Shown here one piece after another: positions 44,592 to 53,239 of a stretch of 64,000 nucleotides of DNA. This stretch comes from Paraliobacillus salinarum. Lineage in GTDB: Bacteria; Bacillota; Bacilli; Bacillales; Amphibacillaceae. Position 1 is the first letter of the stretch, and each line of letters starts with the position of its first letter. The position numbers and the translations under genes are program-made. The stretch spans positions 124,001-188,000 of the forward strand of contig NZ_JACEFA010000003.1 of assembly GCF_014083865.1 (NCBI RefSeq), written 5' to 3'. The notes below the pieces were generated by a model. It made no database searches. It was not told the DNA's origin and saw only the letters and a list, made by a program, of their open reading frames with translations.

Positions 44592-45236
44592 TTAGATATC
44601 GTGATGTTCATATATTGCTTTGAATTGCTGATAATGCGACTCCAATTCTGTGAGTTTATTTTTAAAATTTCTTTGTTCTATCATATATAAATTAGATATA
44701 TCATGCTGGTTTCCTTCGTTTTTCTTCATGCATAATTGTATAACATTCGGTTTTAAGCTAGCTCCGATAATTTGTAATACAACAAAAATAAAATCCTCTA
44801 TAGCTACAGCACTCTGTTTAAATAATTCTGAGTTGAAAGATATTTTCTCCTTATTCCACCTTAGAAAAAAGCTATCTCTTGGCATCCAAACACCATAGAT
44901 AAGTGGCATGCGAATGTAGGTCACTAAATCATTTCTATCTGTTAGCACATTCGTATGAAGCGAATAAACATCTACTTCTTTTGTTAAATTTATATAGTTT
45001 TGATCTGAGCGGTTAATTAAAAGAATATGTTCGACGGACTGTTGTTGAATTTTATGATACGTTTCTGAGGTTTCATCCATAAATGTAAAGTTCGCATTTC
45101 TTCCTATTGAAAGTAAAAAGTGCGTTTTTAATTCTGAATCTAATTTATCTACACCAACAACCTTTTCTCCATCTGATAAAAGCTGTTCAACGATGTGATA
45201 ACCGATCCAATTAAACGCGCCTACAATGACATACAT
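44592..45236 (-). CDS. yjaV: YjaV-like NAD(P)-binding protein
   Basis: A 214-residue protein with an N-terminal Rossmann motif of short-chain/epimerase type (IVGAFNWIGYHIVEQLL, where the usual GxxGxxG is relaxed) and no clear YxxxK pair. The role is unknown. The ATG at 45236 has AAGGTGA upstream. The location next to med and yjzD corresponds to yjaV of B. subtilis, which supports the name more than the sequence does. Confidence 0.6.
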   Translation of the reverse strand: MYVIVGAFNWIGYHIVEQLLSDGEKVVGVDKLDSELKTHFLLSIGRNANFTFMDETSETYHKIQQQSVEHILLINRSDQNYINLTKEVDVYSLHTNVLTDRNDLVTYIRMPLIYGVWMPRDSFFLRWNKEKISFNSELFKQSAVAIEDFIFVVLQIIGASLKPNVIQLCMKKNEGNQHDISNLYMIEQRNFKNKLTELESHYQQFKAIYEHHDI

Positions 45237-45363
45237 ATAAATCACCTTTCTTTATCGAGACGAATTAAAATAAATAATTATTTTATAAAAAAAAGATTAG
45301 CTTTATTTTCATGATTTTATTTGGTAAGATATATAAAGAATGTTTTTAATAGAGGTGAGAACT

Positions 45364-45555
45364 ATGCGTTACCTTGGCTTATTAATTTGGTCATTTGCAA
45401 TCAGCTCTGCTGTAGGCTATATATTATTAAGCATGGCTGGAGAACAATTTAGTATAGGACCAGTTCTTGCTTTAACAGTAGGACTTACTGTTGTAGTCTC
45501 AATAGTTGGGGATGGTATTATAACTAAGAATGATACCAATGAAACAGTCGAATAG
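45364..45555 (+). CDS. yjzD: YjzD family small membrane protein (DUF2929)
   Basis: A 63-residue protein with two helices (about 1-22 and 33-54) and the DUF2929 pattern MRYLGLLIWSFAISSAVGYIL. GAGGTGA precedes the ATG at 45364. B. subtilis YjzD has the same size and neighbours. Function unknown. Confidence 0.8.
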   Translation: MRYLGLLIWSFAISSAVGYILLSMAGEQFSIGPVLALTVGLTVVVSIVGDGIITKNDTNETVE

Positions 45556-45561
45556 TTAGGT

Positions 45562-45602
45562 AAATACCCCCTTGCCATACCTATTGGTAAGGGGGTATTT
45601 TT
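45562..45602. terminator. Terminator after yjzD
   Basis: AAATACCCCCTTGCC/GGTAAGGGGGTATTT stem with T-run, between convergent genes. Confidence 0.88.
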
Positions 45603-45606
45603 AACC

Positions 45607-45957
45607 TTAAAACCATGGTAAGACACTTAATGCAGTTAACGCGGCCAATGGCAATACTAATCGTCTAAAACGTCCATAACCTGGATATGGGCCATATGGT
45701 GGTCTTGGACCATATGGATAACCACCTCCATAAGGATACCCACCGTACCCATAACTCGGATAGTATTGACGACTATTTTCTGCTTCCGGCATTGTTTGCA
45801 TTGTATTTGGAATTGCGAGGTGCACAGATTGTTCATCAACATCTGTTATGATACCATCAATCGCTGTTCCATCTGACGTTTCTATTAATACATAATGATA
45901 CATATGATTCTTACATAAATCATACATTTGTGGTACTTGATATTGTGGATTCTTCAT
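45607..45957 (-). CDS. Gly/Tyr/Pro-rich protein with N-terminal Sm-like strand region, putative spore surface protein
   Basis: A 116-residue protein in three parts. An N-terminal globular segment (about 10-55) contains YVLIETSDGTAIDGIITDVDEQ, reminiscent of small beta-barrel (Sm/LSM-like) domains. A low-complexity stretch of GYPYG/GPRPPYGPYPG repeats spans about 68-94. The C-terminus is hydrophobic. GGAGAGGG precedes the ATG and a perfect sigma-K match lies upstream. From this I infer synthesis late in the mother cell and a coat or crust location. The exact family is not recognised. Confidence 0.7.
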   Translation of the reverse strand: MKNPQYQVPQMYDLCKNHMYHYVLIETSDGTAIDGIITDVDEQSVHLAIPNTMQTMPEAENSRQYYPSYGYGGYPYGGGYPYGPRPPYGPYPGYGRFRRLVLPLAALTALSVLPWF

Positions 45958-45981
45958 CTAACCCTCTCCTCTCTTCATCGG

Positions 45982-46009
45982 TATTTTATGCAACTGAGAT
46001 AGGGCATGT
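45982..46009 (-). promoter_or_regulatory. Sigma-K promoter of the Gly/Tyr-rich protein gene
   Basis: Minus strand AC, 17 bases, CATAAAATA (45982-45990) fits AC-N16/17-CATANNNTA, 25 bases before the start codon. Confidence 0.7.
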
Positions 46010-46067
46010 GACAAACACACAATTGATTGTAAACAGTAAGATAAACTATTAGATTAGGAGAGTTAAA

Positions 46068-46886
46068 ATGGAATATTCAGATTCACTTGCTATATTGTTA
46101 AAATATATTTTCTTTGGATTCATTCAAGGTTTCACGGAGCCTATCCCCATTTCGTCTAGTGGGCATTTAGTTATTGTACAAAACTTATTTAATTTAAAAT
46201 TAGAAAATTTATCTTTTGAAATTTTAGTTAATTTCGGCTCATTGATTGCTGTATTAATGATTTATCGGAAAGATATCATTCGCCTAATCCAGAATGGTTT
46301 CAAATACATTGTCAATCGAGAGTTAGAAGCAAAAACAGATTTTAATTTCATCTTGTATCTTATAGTAGCGACAATTCCTGCTGGTGTAATCGGATTATTG
46401 TTTGAAGACCAAATCGGAGAAATTTTTAGTGTTAATAAAATTATCGGTATTACACTTATTGTCACAGGAATCGCACTATGGATTATTAGAAATATTCGCG
46501 GCCGAAAAAACGATGGCGCATTAACTTTGAAAGATGCAATTATTATTGGGCTAGCACAATCAGTTGCTTTAATCCCTGGTATTAGTCGTTCTGGTGCTAC
46601 CATTGTAGCTGCTATGTTACTAGGAACAAAACAAGAGACTGCATTGCGATTCTCATTCTTACTTTATATCCCAATTAGTTTAGGGACCATGATTCTTTCA
46701 TTAGATGATTTGTTTACACCTGAGCTAAAAACAATGTGGATACCTTATTTATTAGCCTTTATCACAGCAATCGTTGCTACATATTATTCATTGCGTTGGT
46801 TTATGAACATTATGGCTAAAGGAAATTTGAAATATTTTGCCTTCTATTGTTTCATCGTCGGTTTTTTTGCTTTTCTTTTACTATAA
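46068..46886 (+). CDS. uppP: Undecaprenyl-diphosphatase (UppP/BacA)
   Basis: A 272-residue membrane enzyme that removes a phosphate from undecaprenyl-PP to recycle the wall lipid carrier. Both signature loops are present: [15 protein letters not shown] (residues 20-34, where Ser-Thr-Pro of the common E-S-T-P is Glu-Pro-Ile-Pro) and [13 protein letters not shown]. Eight helices are expected. It is transcribed alone, and loss usually increases bacitracin sensitivity. Confidence 0.92.
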   Translation: MEYSDSLAILLKYIFFGFIQGFTEPIPISSSGHLVIVQNLFNLKLENLSFEILVNFGSLIAVLMIYRKDIIRLIQNGFKYIVNRELEAKTDFNFILYLIVATIPAGVIGLLFEDQIGEIFSVNKIIGITLIVTGIALWIIRNIRGRKNDGALTLKDAIIIGLAQSVALIPGISRSGATIVAAMLLGTKQETALRFSFLLYIPISLGTMILSLDDLFTPELKTMWIPYLLAFITAIVATYYSLRWFMNIMAKGNLKYFAFYCFIVGFFAFLLL

Positions 46887-46936
46887 ATCGTTCTAAACTA
46901 AGAGGAATACACCTATTTTGCTAGGAGCTGATATTC

Positions 46937-47638
46937 ATGGATGAAAAAAGACAGCTAAAAGGGATGTCTAAAGACCTTTCAGCTGTATTATCAGCAGTTG
47001 ATCATCGCATACCCATTAAAAAGAATACTTTCTTATTTCAACAAGGTGAAGAGGTTTCTGAACTATACATTATCTATTCTGGGAGAGTACAAATAGGAAA
47101 AATCTCTCCAGATGGACGTGAGTTAACTCTACGTATATGCGCAAAACATGATATAGTCGGTGAGCTGGCTTTTGAAGAAGAACAACCGAAATACATCCTT
47201 AATGCAAAAGTTATGGAGGATGGCGAGGTTGGAGTAATTAAGAAACAAACATTAGAAGAGAAATTATTAGTTGATCCAAACTTGACTATGGAATTTTTAA
47301 AAATAATGAATCTCACTTATCGAAAAGATCAAACCAAATTCAGAGATCTTGTGCTTCATGGTAAAAAAGGGGCTTTATACTCCACACTTATACGTTTAAC
47401 AAATAGTTATGGAAAAAAAGTACCCGACGGAATCTTAATTAACATTAGTTTGACAAATCAAGAATTAGCTAACTTCTGTGGTACCTCACGAGAAAGTGTG
47501 AATCGTTTATTAAACGATCTGCGTAGAAATAACATCATTAAGATCGAAAAAGGAAAAATAACTATTTTTGATTTAGAATTTTTGAAAGAAGAAATTAATT
47601 GCGAAAATTGCCCAATTGTTTTATGTACAATTGATTAA
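46937..47638 (+). CDS. fnr: Fnr, oxygen-sensing Crp/Fnr regulator with C-terminal Fe-S cysteines
   Basis: A 233-residue regulator with an N-terminal cNMP-like sensor domain (about 15-125), dimer helix and HTH_crp domain (about 150-215) with LTNQELANFCGTSRESVNRLL. The C-terminal tail has Cys222, Cys225 and Cys230 (CENCPIVLC). The spacing Cx2Cx4C equals that of B. subtilis Fnr (Cys227/230/235), whose 4Fe-4S cluster also uses an Asp; Asp137 in FRDLVLHGKKG is the candidate here. It should be active without oxygen. AGGAG precedes the ATG. Confidence 0.78.
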   Translation: MDEKRQLKGMSKDLSAVLSAVDHRIPIKKNTFLFQQGEEVSELYIIYSGRVQIGKISPDGRELTLRICAKHDIVGELAFEEEQPKYILNAKVMEDGEVGVIKKQTLEEKLLVDPNLTMEFLKIMNLTYRKDQTKFRDLVLHGKKGALYSTLIRLTNSYGKKVPDGILINISLTNQELANFCGTSRESVNRLLNDLRRNNIIKIEKGKITIFDLEFLKEEINCENCPIVLCTID

Positions 47639-47640
47639 TT

Positions 47641-47676
47641 AGAGAACCTATTCAACAAGTTGAATAGGTTCTCTTT
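47641..47676 (+). terminator. Terminator between the two Crp/Fnr genes
   Basis: A perfect 16-base dyad AGAGAACCTATTCAAC and complement, followed by TTT, so the two regulators are separate or partly separate units. Confidence 0.85.
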
Positions 47677-47692
47677 AAAAGGAAGTGTTAAT

Positions 47693-48388
47693 GTGGCTAA
47701 CGATATAATAAATATGTTGAGAGATTTTCCACTATTTAAAGATTTAACAGATTCAGAGCTGGTATCTATTAAAACGTTATTACGCATGAATACATATAAA
47801 AAGGGAGAGCATGTTTTTTTTCATGAAGAGCCACTAAAATGTATTTATTTCATTGAACATGGTAATGTGAAAATTTATAAAAATGATATCAACGGTAAAG
47901 AACAAATTGTTAATGTTTTGACTAAAGGAGAGATGTTTCCGCATCAAGGTTTCTTTCAGCGTAGTTACTACCCTGCAAATGCAGTAGCAATGGAGCAAAC
48001 GAAATTGCTCTCTCTACCGATACAGTCCTTTGAAGCATTGCTTCTTGAGCAGCCGTCATTGAGTGTGAAGTTAATTTACATGCTCGGAAATTTGATTGTC
48101 GATCTACAAAATCGATTGGAGGAGCAGATTTTACATAATAGTTTTGAACAGATTCTTATGCTATTGTTACGTCTCTCTGAAAAACATGGCGTAGCATCGG
48201 ACAATCATTGGATTACTTTAAACCAGTTCTTTTCGAATCAAGAAATGGCAAATATGATTGGAGCAAGTCGGGAAACGATAAGCAGAACAATGTCACAGCT
48301 AAAGAAAAAAGACGCAATAAAAAAAGAAAGCACTGGCTACTTATCTATTCAACCGGAAAAACTGTATCAATTGTTCTTCATTGAGTAG
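47693..48388 (+). CDS. Crp/Fnr family regulator without Fe-S cysteines
   Basis: A 231-residue protein with an N-terminal cyclic-nucleotide-binding-like domain (about 10-115) and an HTH_crp domain (about 145-225) with FSNQEMANMIGASRETISRTM. No cysteine cluster is present, so it is not an oxygen-sensing Fnr. The effector is unknown. The GTG at 47693 has AAGGAAG upstream; the longer frame starts inside the preceding terminator. It shares the Arg-Glu recognition helix core (SRET/SRES) with its neighbour and may bind similar sites. Confidence 0.8.
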   Translation: MANDIINMLRDFPLFKDLTDSELVSIKTLLRMNTYKKGEHVFFHEEPLKCIYFIEHGNVKIYKNDINGKEQIVNVLTKGEMFPHQGFFQRSYYPANAVAMEQTKLLSLPIQSFEALLLEQPSLSVKLIYMLGNLIVDLQNRLEEQILHNSFEQILMLLLRLSEKHGVASDNHWITLNQFFSNQEMANMIGASRETISRTMSQLKKKDAIKKESTGYLSIQPEKLYQLFFIE

Positions 48389-48402
48389 GTCAATGAAAGC
48401 TT

Positions 48403-48446
48403 AAAATCCAACCGTCCGAATGCATACAGTTGGACGGTTGGATTTT
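48403..48446. terminator. Bidirectional terminator
   Basis: AAAATCCAACCGTCC and its complement form a 15-bp stem between the convergent Crp/Fnr and yitW genes. Confidence 0.92.
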
Positions 48447-48451
48447 ATTTT

Positions 48452-48763
48452 TTAATCTGGAATTCCTAATGCAATTTTCGCGTATCTTGACATACGGTCT
48501 TTGCTCCAAGGTGGGCTCCAGACAATATTTACTTGTGTGCTTTTCACTTCTGGAATGTCTTCTAAACAGCGTTTTACATCTTCTTCAATATGTGCCGCCA
48601 ATGGACAACCCATAGCTGTTAATGTCATGGTTACTACTGCTGTTCCATCGTCTTCCAGATCAACACCATAAATAAGACCCAAATTAACAATATCTATACC
48701 AAGCTCTGGATCAATTACATTTTCCAAAGCACCCATTAAATTTTCCTGTAATGCTTCTTCCAT
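48452..48763 (-). CDS. yitW: MIP18/SufT-family Fe-S assembly factor (YitW)
   Basis: A 103-residue DUF59 protein that helps mature Fe-S proteins. It shows the conserved DPELGIDIVNLGLIY, MTLTAMGCPLA (with the functional Cys) and VWSPPWSKDRMS blocks. AGGAGG lies upstream of the ATG at 48763, whereas the longer frame is unsupported. It follows yitV on the same strand as in B. subtilis. Confidence 0.88.
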   Translation of the reverse strand: MEEALQENLMGALENVIDPELGIDIVNLGLIYGVDLEDDGTAVVTMTLTAMGCPLAAHIEEDVKRCLEDIPEVKSTQVNIVWSPPWSKDRMSRYAKIALGIPD

Positions 48764-48842
48764 TTTAACATTCCTCCTGTTCACATACTTACTATATATT
48801 ATAAACATAAATTTTGAAAAATTAAATGATCTAAATCACATT

Positions 48843-49607
48843 TTACAATTGTAACTCAAACCAATTTGCAGTCTCGATCATCGCAAATCGACTTACTTTA
48901 TGCCCTGCACCTACTTCACGTAAGAAACGAATATTTTCTGGATTCTTATATAATGGCACAACAGCTTCATGAAAATTATAAGCATGATCAAATGGAACAA
49001 CTGAATCTGCTTCACCATGCCAGAAAAATAATGGTCTTCCAGCCAACACTTCAGGTTGCAAAGACAGATCCAATTCTTTTGATTTATCTAATATTGTAGT
49101 TATATCATTCTTTTCAAAAAAATCTTGTAGTCCTTGTTCTTCTAAAATACTTATTAACCCTTCCATATACGAAGTTAATTTCGGTGTTCCCATTAGAATC
49201 GCTGCTGTTTTAATCCAAGGATATTGCGTCAACGCAGCAGCTGTCGTCATTCCACCCATACTCGTGCCAGCAAGTCCAAATCTTCCGTCAGCAATTAACC
49301 CCTTCTCATCTAAAAAATATTTTATTTGTTTAATTTCTTCCACATTTTTCTGAACAATTTCAAAAAACTTCAACTGTCTCTCCTCTTGAGAAACTTCTCC
49401 TTCTCTTTCTCCATGAAGTAAACAATCAGGTAAAATAACACGATAACCTTTTTCAGCCAACATATATGCCAATGGTAAATTATGTTCTTTTGCACTAGTA
49501 AATCCGTGCATGTAAGTAATTACAGGTAATGGCTTATTTACGTGTGTTTCCTCTTCTACAATTAGAATAGGTATGTCTGCCCAGTATTGTTTATTAATAT
49601 GTATCAT
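48843..49607 (-). CDS. yitV: Alpha/beta hydrolase, esterase (YitV)
   Basis: A 254-residue serine hydrolase. The nucleophile elbow is GTSMGG (in LAGTSMGGMTTAAALTQ), the oxyanion region is YMHGFTSAKEHN, and the late HGEADSVVPFDHA and AGHKVSRF provide the Asp and His. The substrate is not known. It lies next to yitW and divergent from yitU, as in B. subtilis. AAAGGG precedes the ATG. Confidence 0.87.
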   Translation of the reverse strand: MIHINKQYWADIPILIVEEETHVNKPLPVITYMHGFTSAKEHNLPLAYMLAEKGYRVILPDCLLHGEREGEVSQEERQLKFFEIVQKNVEEIKQIKYFLDEKGLIADGRFGLAGTSMGGMTTAAALTQYPWIKTAAILMGTPKLTSYMEGLISILEEQGLQDFFEKNDITTILDKSKELDLSLQPEVLAGRPLFFWHGEADSVVPFDHAYNFHEAVVPLYKNPENIRFLREVGAGHKVSRFAMIETANWFELQL

Positions 49608-49762
49608 TTAATAAAGTCCCTTTCTATCTTTATATATTGTATTTATAGTATTATCATATATTCTACAAGCTCTAGATGCAAAAATTAGCCATAAAACATT
49701 TATTCCTTTACAGTGAGACTTTTCTTCTTTACACTATACTTACTAATATGAGGTGATTTTAC

Positions 49763-50596
49763 ATGACAAATAATCGACATCTGATTGCTTTAGATCTAGA
49801 TGGCACACTGCTGACAGATAAAAAGGTCATCAGTGAAAAAACAAAACGAACCGTACTTCAAGCAATGAAAGAAGGACATATCGTTGTAATTGCAACAGGT
49901 AGACCACATCGAGCAAGTATTGATTACTATCATGAATTAGGACTAGAAACGCCGATGGTCAACTTCAATGGTGCACTCATTCATCATCCTACTGATACAA
50001 AGTGGAAAGCTTTACATAGCCCACTTCCTGTACGAACAGCAAAAGCAATTATTCAAACGTGTTATGATCTTGGAGTGAAGAATGTTATGGCTGAGGTCTC
50101 TGATGATGTATACCTTGACCGTTATGACGAAGAACTCATGGAAATTCTCTTCACTGATAAAGAAGAAAGTCCAATTACTATCGGCTCATTAAAAAATCAA
50201 CTGAATGTGGATCCCACTTCGCTGTTGATTCATCCACATGAATCACATATTACGACTTTAAGAGAACGATTAGACACTGAGCATTCAACTGTTATTGAAC
50301 ATCGTAAATGGGGTGCTCCATGGAATGTTATTGAAGTCGTTCGAAAAGGGATGAACAAGTCAGTCGGATTAAAGCGAATTGCGCACTATTACCATATTCC
50401 TCAAGAAAATGTTATTGCGTTTGGTGATGAAGACAACGATTTAGAGATGATTGAATATGCAGGTGTAGGTGTGGCAATGGGAAATGCTATTGAAGAATTA
50501 AAAGATATTTCTAATCACGTAACAGAAACTAACGAAGCAGATGGAATTGGGTTATTTTTAGAAAAATACTTAGATTTATCAACTAAAACTGTCTAG
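49763..50596 (+). CDS. yitU: Cof-type HAD phosphatase (YitU)
   Basis: A 277-residue haloacid dehalogenase-like hydrolase. It has motif I DLDGTLLTD (Asp14 region), motif II in VVIATGRPH, Lys in RKGMNKSVGLK and motif IV FGDEDNDLEMI. The cap is of the Cof (C2) type. It acts on small phosphorylated metabolites, and B. subtilis YitU is linked to flavin nucleotide dephosphorylation. It diverges from yitV. Confidence 0.87.
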   Translation: MTNNRHLIALDLDGTLLTDKKVISEKTKRTVLQAMKEGHIVVIATGRPHRASIDYYHELGLETPMVNFNGALIHHPTDTKWKALHSPLPVRTAKAIIQTCYDLGVKNVMAEVSDDVYLDRYDEELMEILFTDKEESPITIGSLKNQLNVDPTSLLIHPHESHITTLRERLDTEHSTVIEHRKWGAPWNVIEVVRKGMNKSVGLKRIAHYYHIPQENVIAFGDEDNDLEMIEYAGVGVAMGNAIEELKDISNHVTETNEADGIGLFLEKYLDLSTKTV

Positions 50597-50630
50597 TCCG
50601 TCGTATAAAAAATGATTTTTTGTTTAAATT

Positions 50631-50668
50631 AAGCTTGTAGTTCATTTATGGATTACAAGCTTTTTGTT
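50631..50668 (+). terminator. Terminator of yitU
   Basis: AAGCTTGTA/TACAAGCTT stem followed by TTTTGTTTG. Confidence 0.8.
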
Positions 50669-50713
50669 TGTAATAACATCTGCGTGTGTTTCATTACTGT
50701 AGGAGGTTTACGT

Positions 50714-50839
50714 ATGACAAAAAAAAGTAAATCAAAACGTTTTACCGCACAAGGTGCTGATTCAGTAAGAAAACATGATGAGCGTTTTCCTTATAAAGAA
50801 CGATTAGCAGATTTAGACCAAAACAAATCGAATGTTTAG
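50714..50839 (+). CDS. Small basic protein, unknown
   Basis: A 41-residue protein, MTKKSKSKRFTAQGADSVR..., very hydrophilic and basic with no membrane helix. AGGAGG stands at proper distance from the ATG, and the stop is 11 bases before the next gene. It is probably cotranscribed with the DUF3813-like gene. Its composition recalls minor small acid-soluble spore proteins, but I see no diagnostic motif. Confidence 0.55.
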   Translation: MTKKSKSKRFTAQGADSVRKHDERFPYKERLADLDQNKSNV

Positions 50840-50850
50840 GAGGGCCTGGC

Positions 50851-51042
50851 ATGGAAAATCATTTTATGCAACAAGCTAAGCAAGCAATACAACGTTTAAC
50901 TAACGGCCATTCAATGTCTGATAAAGATAAACAAGCCGCTAGCAACGCTATTCAATCAGCATATTCAAAGGCTACACCTCAAGAACAAGAAGAGCTTCAG
51001 CAATTAGAGCAGCAATTAAGAGAAAATCAAGAATTACAATAA
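50851..51042 (+). CDS. DUF3813-like small protein
   Basis: A 63-residue Gln- and Ala-rich helical protein, with AKQAIQRLTNGHSMSDKDKQ at the start and a coiled-coil-like EEELQQLEQQLRENQ-type end, similar to DUF3813 proteins of Bacillales. AGGAGGGC precedes the ATG. Function unknown. Confidence 0.6.
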   Translation: MENHFMQQAKQAIQRLTNGHSMSDKDKQAASNAIQSAYSKATPQEQEELQQLEQQLRENQELQ

Positions 51043-51101
51043 GACTGCAACATATATTGTCACACTCCAGAATAATCACAAGCTGACGCTCAGCTAAGAT
51101 A

Positions 51102-51146
51102 TAAAAAACACCCTATAGACTTTTATTTGATTTAGTCTATAGGGTG
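51102..51146. terminator. Terminator of the REC-GGDEF-REC gene
   Basis: CACCCTATAGACT/AGTCTATAGGGTG, a 13-bp stem with T-run on the minus strand. It also stands downstream of the DUF3813-like gene. Confidence 0.85.
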
Positions 51147-51158
51147 CATAACATAAAA

Positions 51159-52748
51159 TTATTTTTTAAATAATCGCTGAACCAATCGTTTTATCCTAGC
51201 TTCTAATTGTTTAACATTAAATGGCTTTGTAATATAATCATCTGCACCAAGCTCTAATGCTTGGACCATATCACTATTTTTTTGCCTACCAGTCAACATA
51301 ATTATCCCCAATTCTTCTTCATTTACAATTTCTCTAAGTTTTTGCAAAATGTCCAAACCGTCCATTTTTGGCAAAACACCATCTAACAAAAGAATTTTTT
51401 TATCTCTTCCTTTGTACCAATCAGAGGAAATAAAACCTTCTCCATCTGAAAAACTTTCTACTTCGATTTGATAAGGGTTAATTTCTAACTTAGTCAATTT
51501 ATCTTTCAACATGTGCCGAACAAAACGATCATCATCCACTATTGCTAACTTCAATATTTCCCTTTGGTCTGACAATTGTTCTTGATCTACTAATCCGTTA
51601 TACTTCACAATTCGTTTACGCCCGTGCTTCTTACCATAGTTTAGTGCGCGATCAGCTTGTTCAATCAACGTTTCTATTTGCTCAATTTGTATATCCATCT
51701 GTGAAACACCGGCAGTAAAGCTTATGGGTAAGTCCTTACCATCCAGATTAAATGGCGTCTTCAGTAAACCGTCTAATAGTTGTTGCATATATTCAGCAGC
51801 TGCCGCTTGATCTAATTCATTAATAATTAAAATAAATTCCTCTCCACCATAACGAATGAAGTAGTCTTTGTTTTGTTTATTACGAAGAATAAAAGCAGAG
51901 AAGTATTTTAACACGTCGTCCCCTACACCATGACCATATTGATCATTAGTCCGCTTAAAGAAATCCAAGTCTAAAATTGCAATGCAAAAGACTCTATCCG
52001 ATTGCTTGTACTTTTTCATTAGTCCTTTCCAAATAGTATTTAGAAAAGTACGATTATAGGCCTGTGTTAATTCATCAATTAATATGCTCTCTCTAAAGAA
52101 ATGCTGTTGACGAATTCGGTTTTGCAATATGTGTTCTAATACATCATATTGGATTGGCTTTTCAATATAGTCAGTGACATCCGCGTCATAAGCTTTCATC
52201 TTTAAATGCGCGTCACCTTGTTTACCAACAACCATCATAATCATACCAGATTCATTTGCACGCTTTTTCAAGCGATGGATAATATCGAAAACCATCTGTT
52301 CATCATTACAAAGATGAAGAATAAGAACATCAGGATGAAAGTCATAAAAGAACTGAACCGCCCTATTTCTATTCGTTGCTAATAAAACTTCATATTTTTT
52401 ATCTTCTAATGCCTCTTTTGTTTGGTTTAATGAGTTCTCATTCTTATCTATTAGTAGGATACGTTTTCGGTTTTCCAGTTTTTTTGTTTCTTCGTAAAAA
52501 AGCTCCATTAATGGTTGAATAAAATTACTCCATTCAGCATTAGTCCAATCGATCTTATCTGTCATGTTTAATCGTTCTAATAAACTCGATGATACTTGGC
52601 TAAATTTATCTAAACCTACATAACTAGCTGTTTTGCTAATATTAGTTAATATTTCATATAGATCATCTCTAGAAATCGTTTTTTGCTGATCCAATGTGTC
52701 TATTATTTTTTTGTGACGTTCGATATACATTTGCTTGTATGTATCCAT
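51159..52748 (-). CDS. Diguanylate cyclase with two receiver domains (REC-GGDEF-REC)
   Basis: A 529-residue soluble signalling protein. The helical N-terminus (about 1-90) is of unknown type and may be Hpt-like. REC1 (about 95-215) has His where the phospho-acceptor Asp is expected (DVLILHLCNDE) but keeps Lys in YIEKPI, so it is probably a non-phosphorylated module. The GGDEF domain (about 225-385) has an intact YGGEEF at residues 301-305 and should make c-di-GMP. REC2 (about 400-529) is canonical: DDD, Asp in LLLDGVLPKMDG, Thr in MLTGRQ, Lys in ITKPF. A C-terminal receiver after a GGDEF domain is unusual. GGAG precedes the chosen ATG, and other in-frame starts exist. Confidence 0.82.
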   Translation of the reverse strand: MDTYKQMYIERHKKIIDTLDQQKTISRDDLYEILTNISKTASYVGLDKFSQVSSSLLERLNMTDKIDWTNAEWSNFIQPLMELFYEETKKLENRKRILLIDKNENSLNQTKEALEDKKYEVLLATNRNRAVQFFYDFHPDVLILHLCNDEQMVFDIIHRLKKRANESGMIMMVVGKQGDAHLKMKAYDADVTDYIEKPIQYDVLEHILQNRIRQQHFFRESILIDELTQAYNRTFLNTIWKGLMKKYKQSDRVFCIAILDLDFFKRTNDQYGHGVGDDVLKYFSAFILRNKQNKDYFIRYGGEEFILIINELDQAAAAEYMQQLLDGLLKTPFNLDGKDLPISFTAGVSQMDIQIEQIETLIEQADRALNYGKKHGRKRIVKYNGLVDQEQLSDQREILKLAIVDDDRFVRHMLKDKLTKLEINPYQIEVESFSDGEGFISSDWYKGRDKKILLLDGVLPKMDGLDILQKLREIVNEEELGIIMLTGRQKNSDMVQALELGADDYITKPFNVKQLEARIKRLVQRLFKK

Positions 52749-52924
52749 TAAGCGTTCACTCCAAATTCTCATTACATTGATTCCAAACGATCGAATCAAT
52801 ATGAATATCTACTTCTATTAGCGTAAAACAAGTTTAGACGTTTATCAATGCTTTTTGACTTTAATCTTCAAGATATTTTTGCTAAACTAAACAAAAGAAT
52901 ATGTTACGTCTAGGAGGAAATAAC

Positions 52925-53188
52925 ATGAGTGTTTTAGTCGAATCAACACCGAACCCGAACGCAATGAAATTTAGTACTGATTCCATGATTTTTCAAGGTG
53001 ATAATAGTATATCTGTCATGCCAGGTCAAACGAGTGAACATGCTATTATGAATGATTTAATGCAATTAGATGGCGTTGACAATGTATTTGGTTTTCAGCA
53101 CTTCATTACTGTGAATAAATTAATTGATGCTGACTGGGATCAAATCATTCCTAAAGTAGAAGCGATTATTAATCAGTACGGTTATTAA
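52925..53188 (+). CDS. NifU/Nfu N-terminal domain protein
   Basis: An 87-residue protein comprising only the Nfu N-terminal domain: VESTPNPNAMKFSTDSMIFQ is its signature, followed by HAIMNDLMQLDGVDNVFGFQHFITVNK. The CXXC scaffold domain is absent, so it is not a complete Fe-S scaffold. The role is probably in Fe-S protein maturation. TAGGAGG precedes the ATG at 52925. Confidence 0.82.
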   Translation: MSVLVESTPNPNAMKFSTDSMIFQGDNSISVMPGQTSEHAIMNDLMQLDGVDNVFGFQHFITVNKLIDADWDQIIPKVEAIINQYGY

Positions 53189-53200
53189 TATAAGTTAGCA

Positions 53201-53239
53201 AAAAAATGTACAAGGCGATATCGCCTCGTACATTTTTTT
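53201..53239. terminator. Bidirectional terminator
   Basis: TGTAC/GTACA outer and GGCGATATCGCC inner dyads with A- and T-runs on both sides, between convergent genes. Confidence 0.88.

Noticed and set aside
46007-46021. Fnr box near uppP (TGTGA followed by CACA)
   Set aside because: The second half-site does not match TCACA at six-base spacing.
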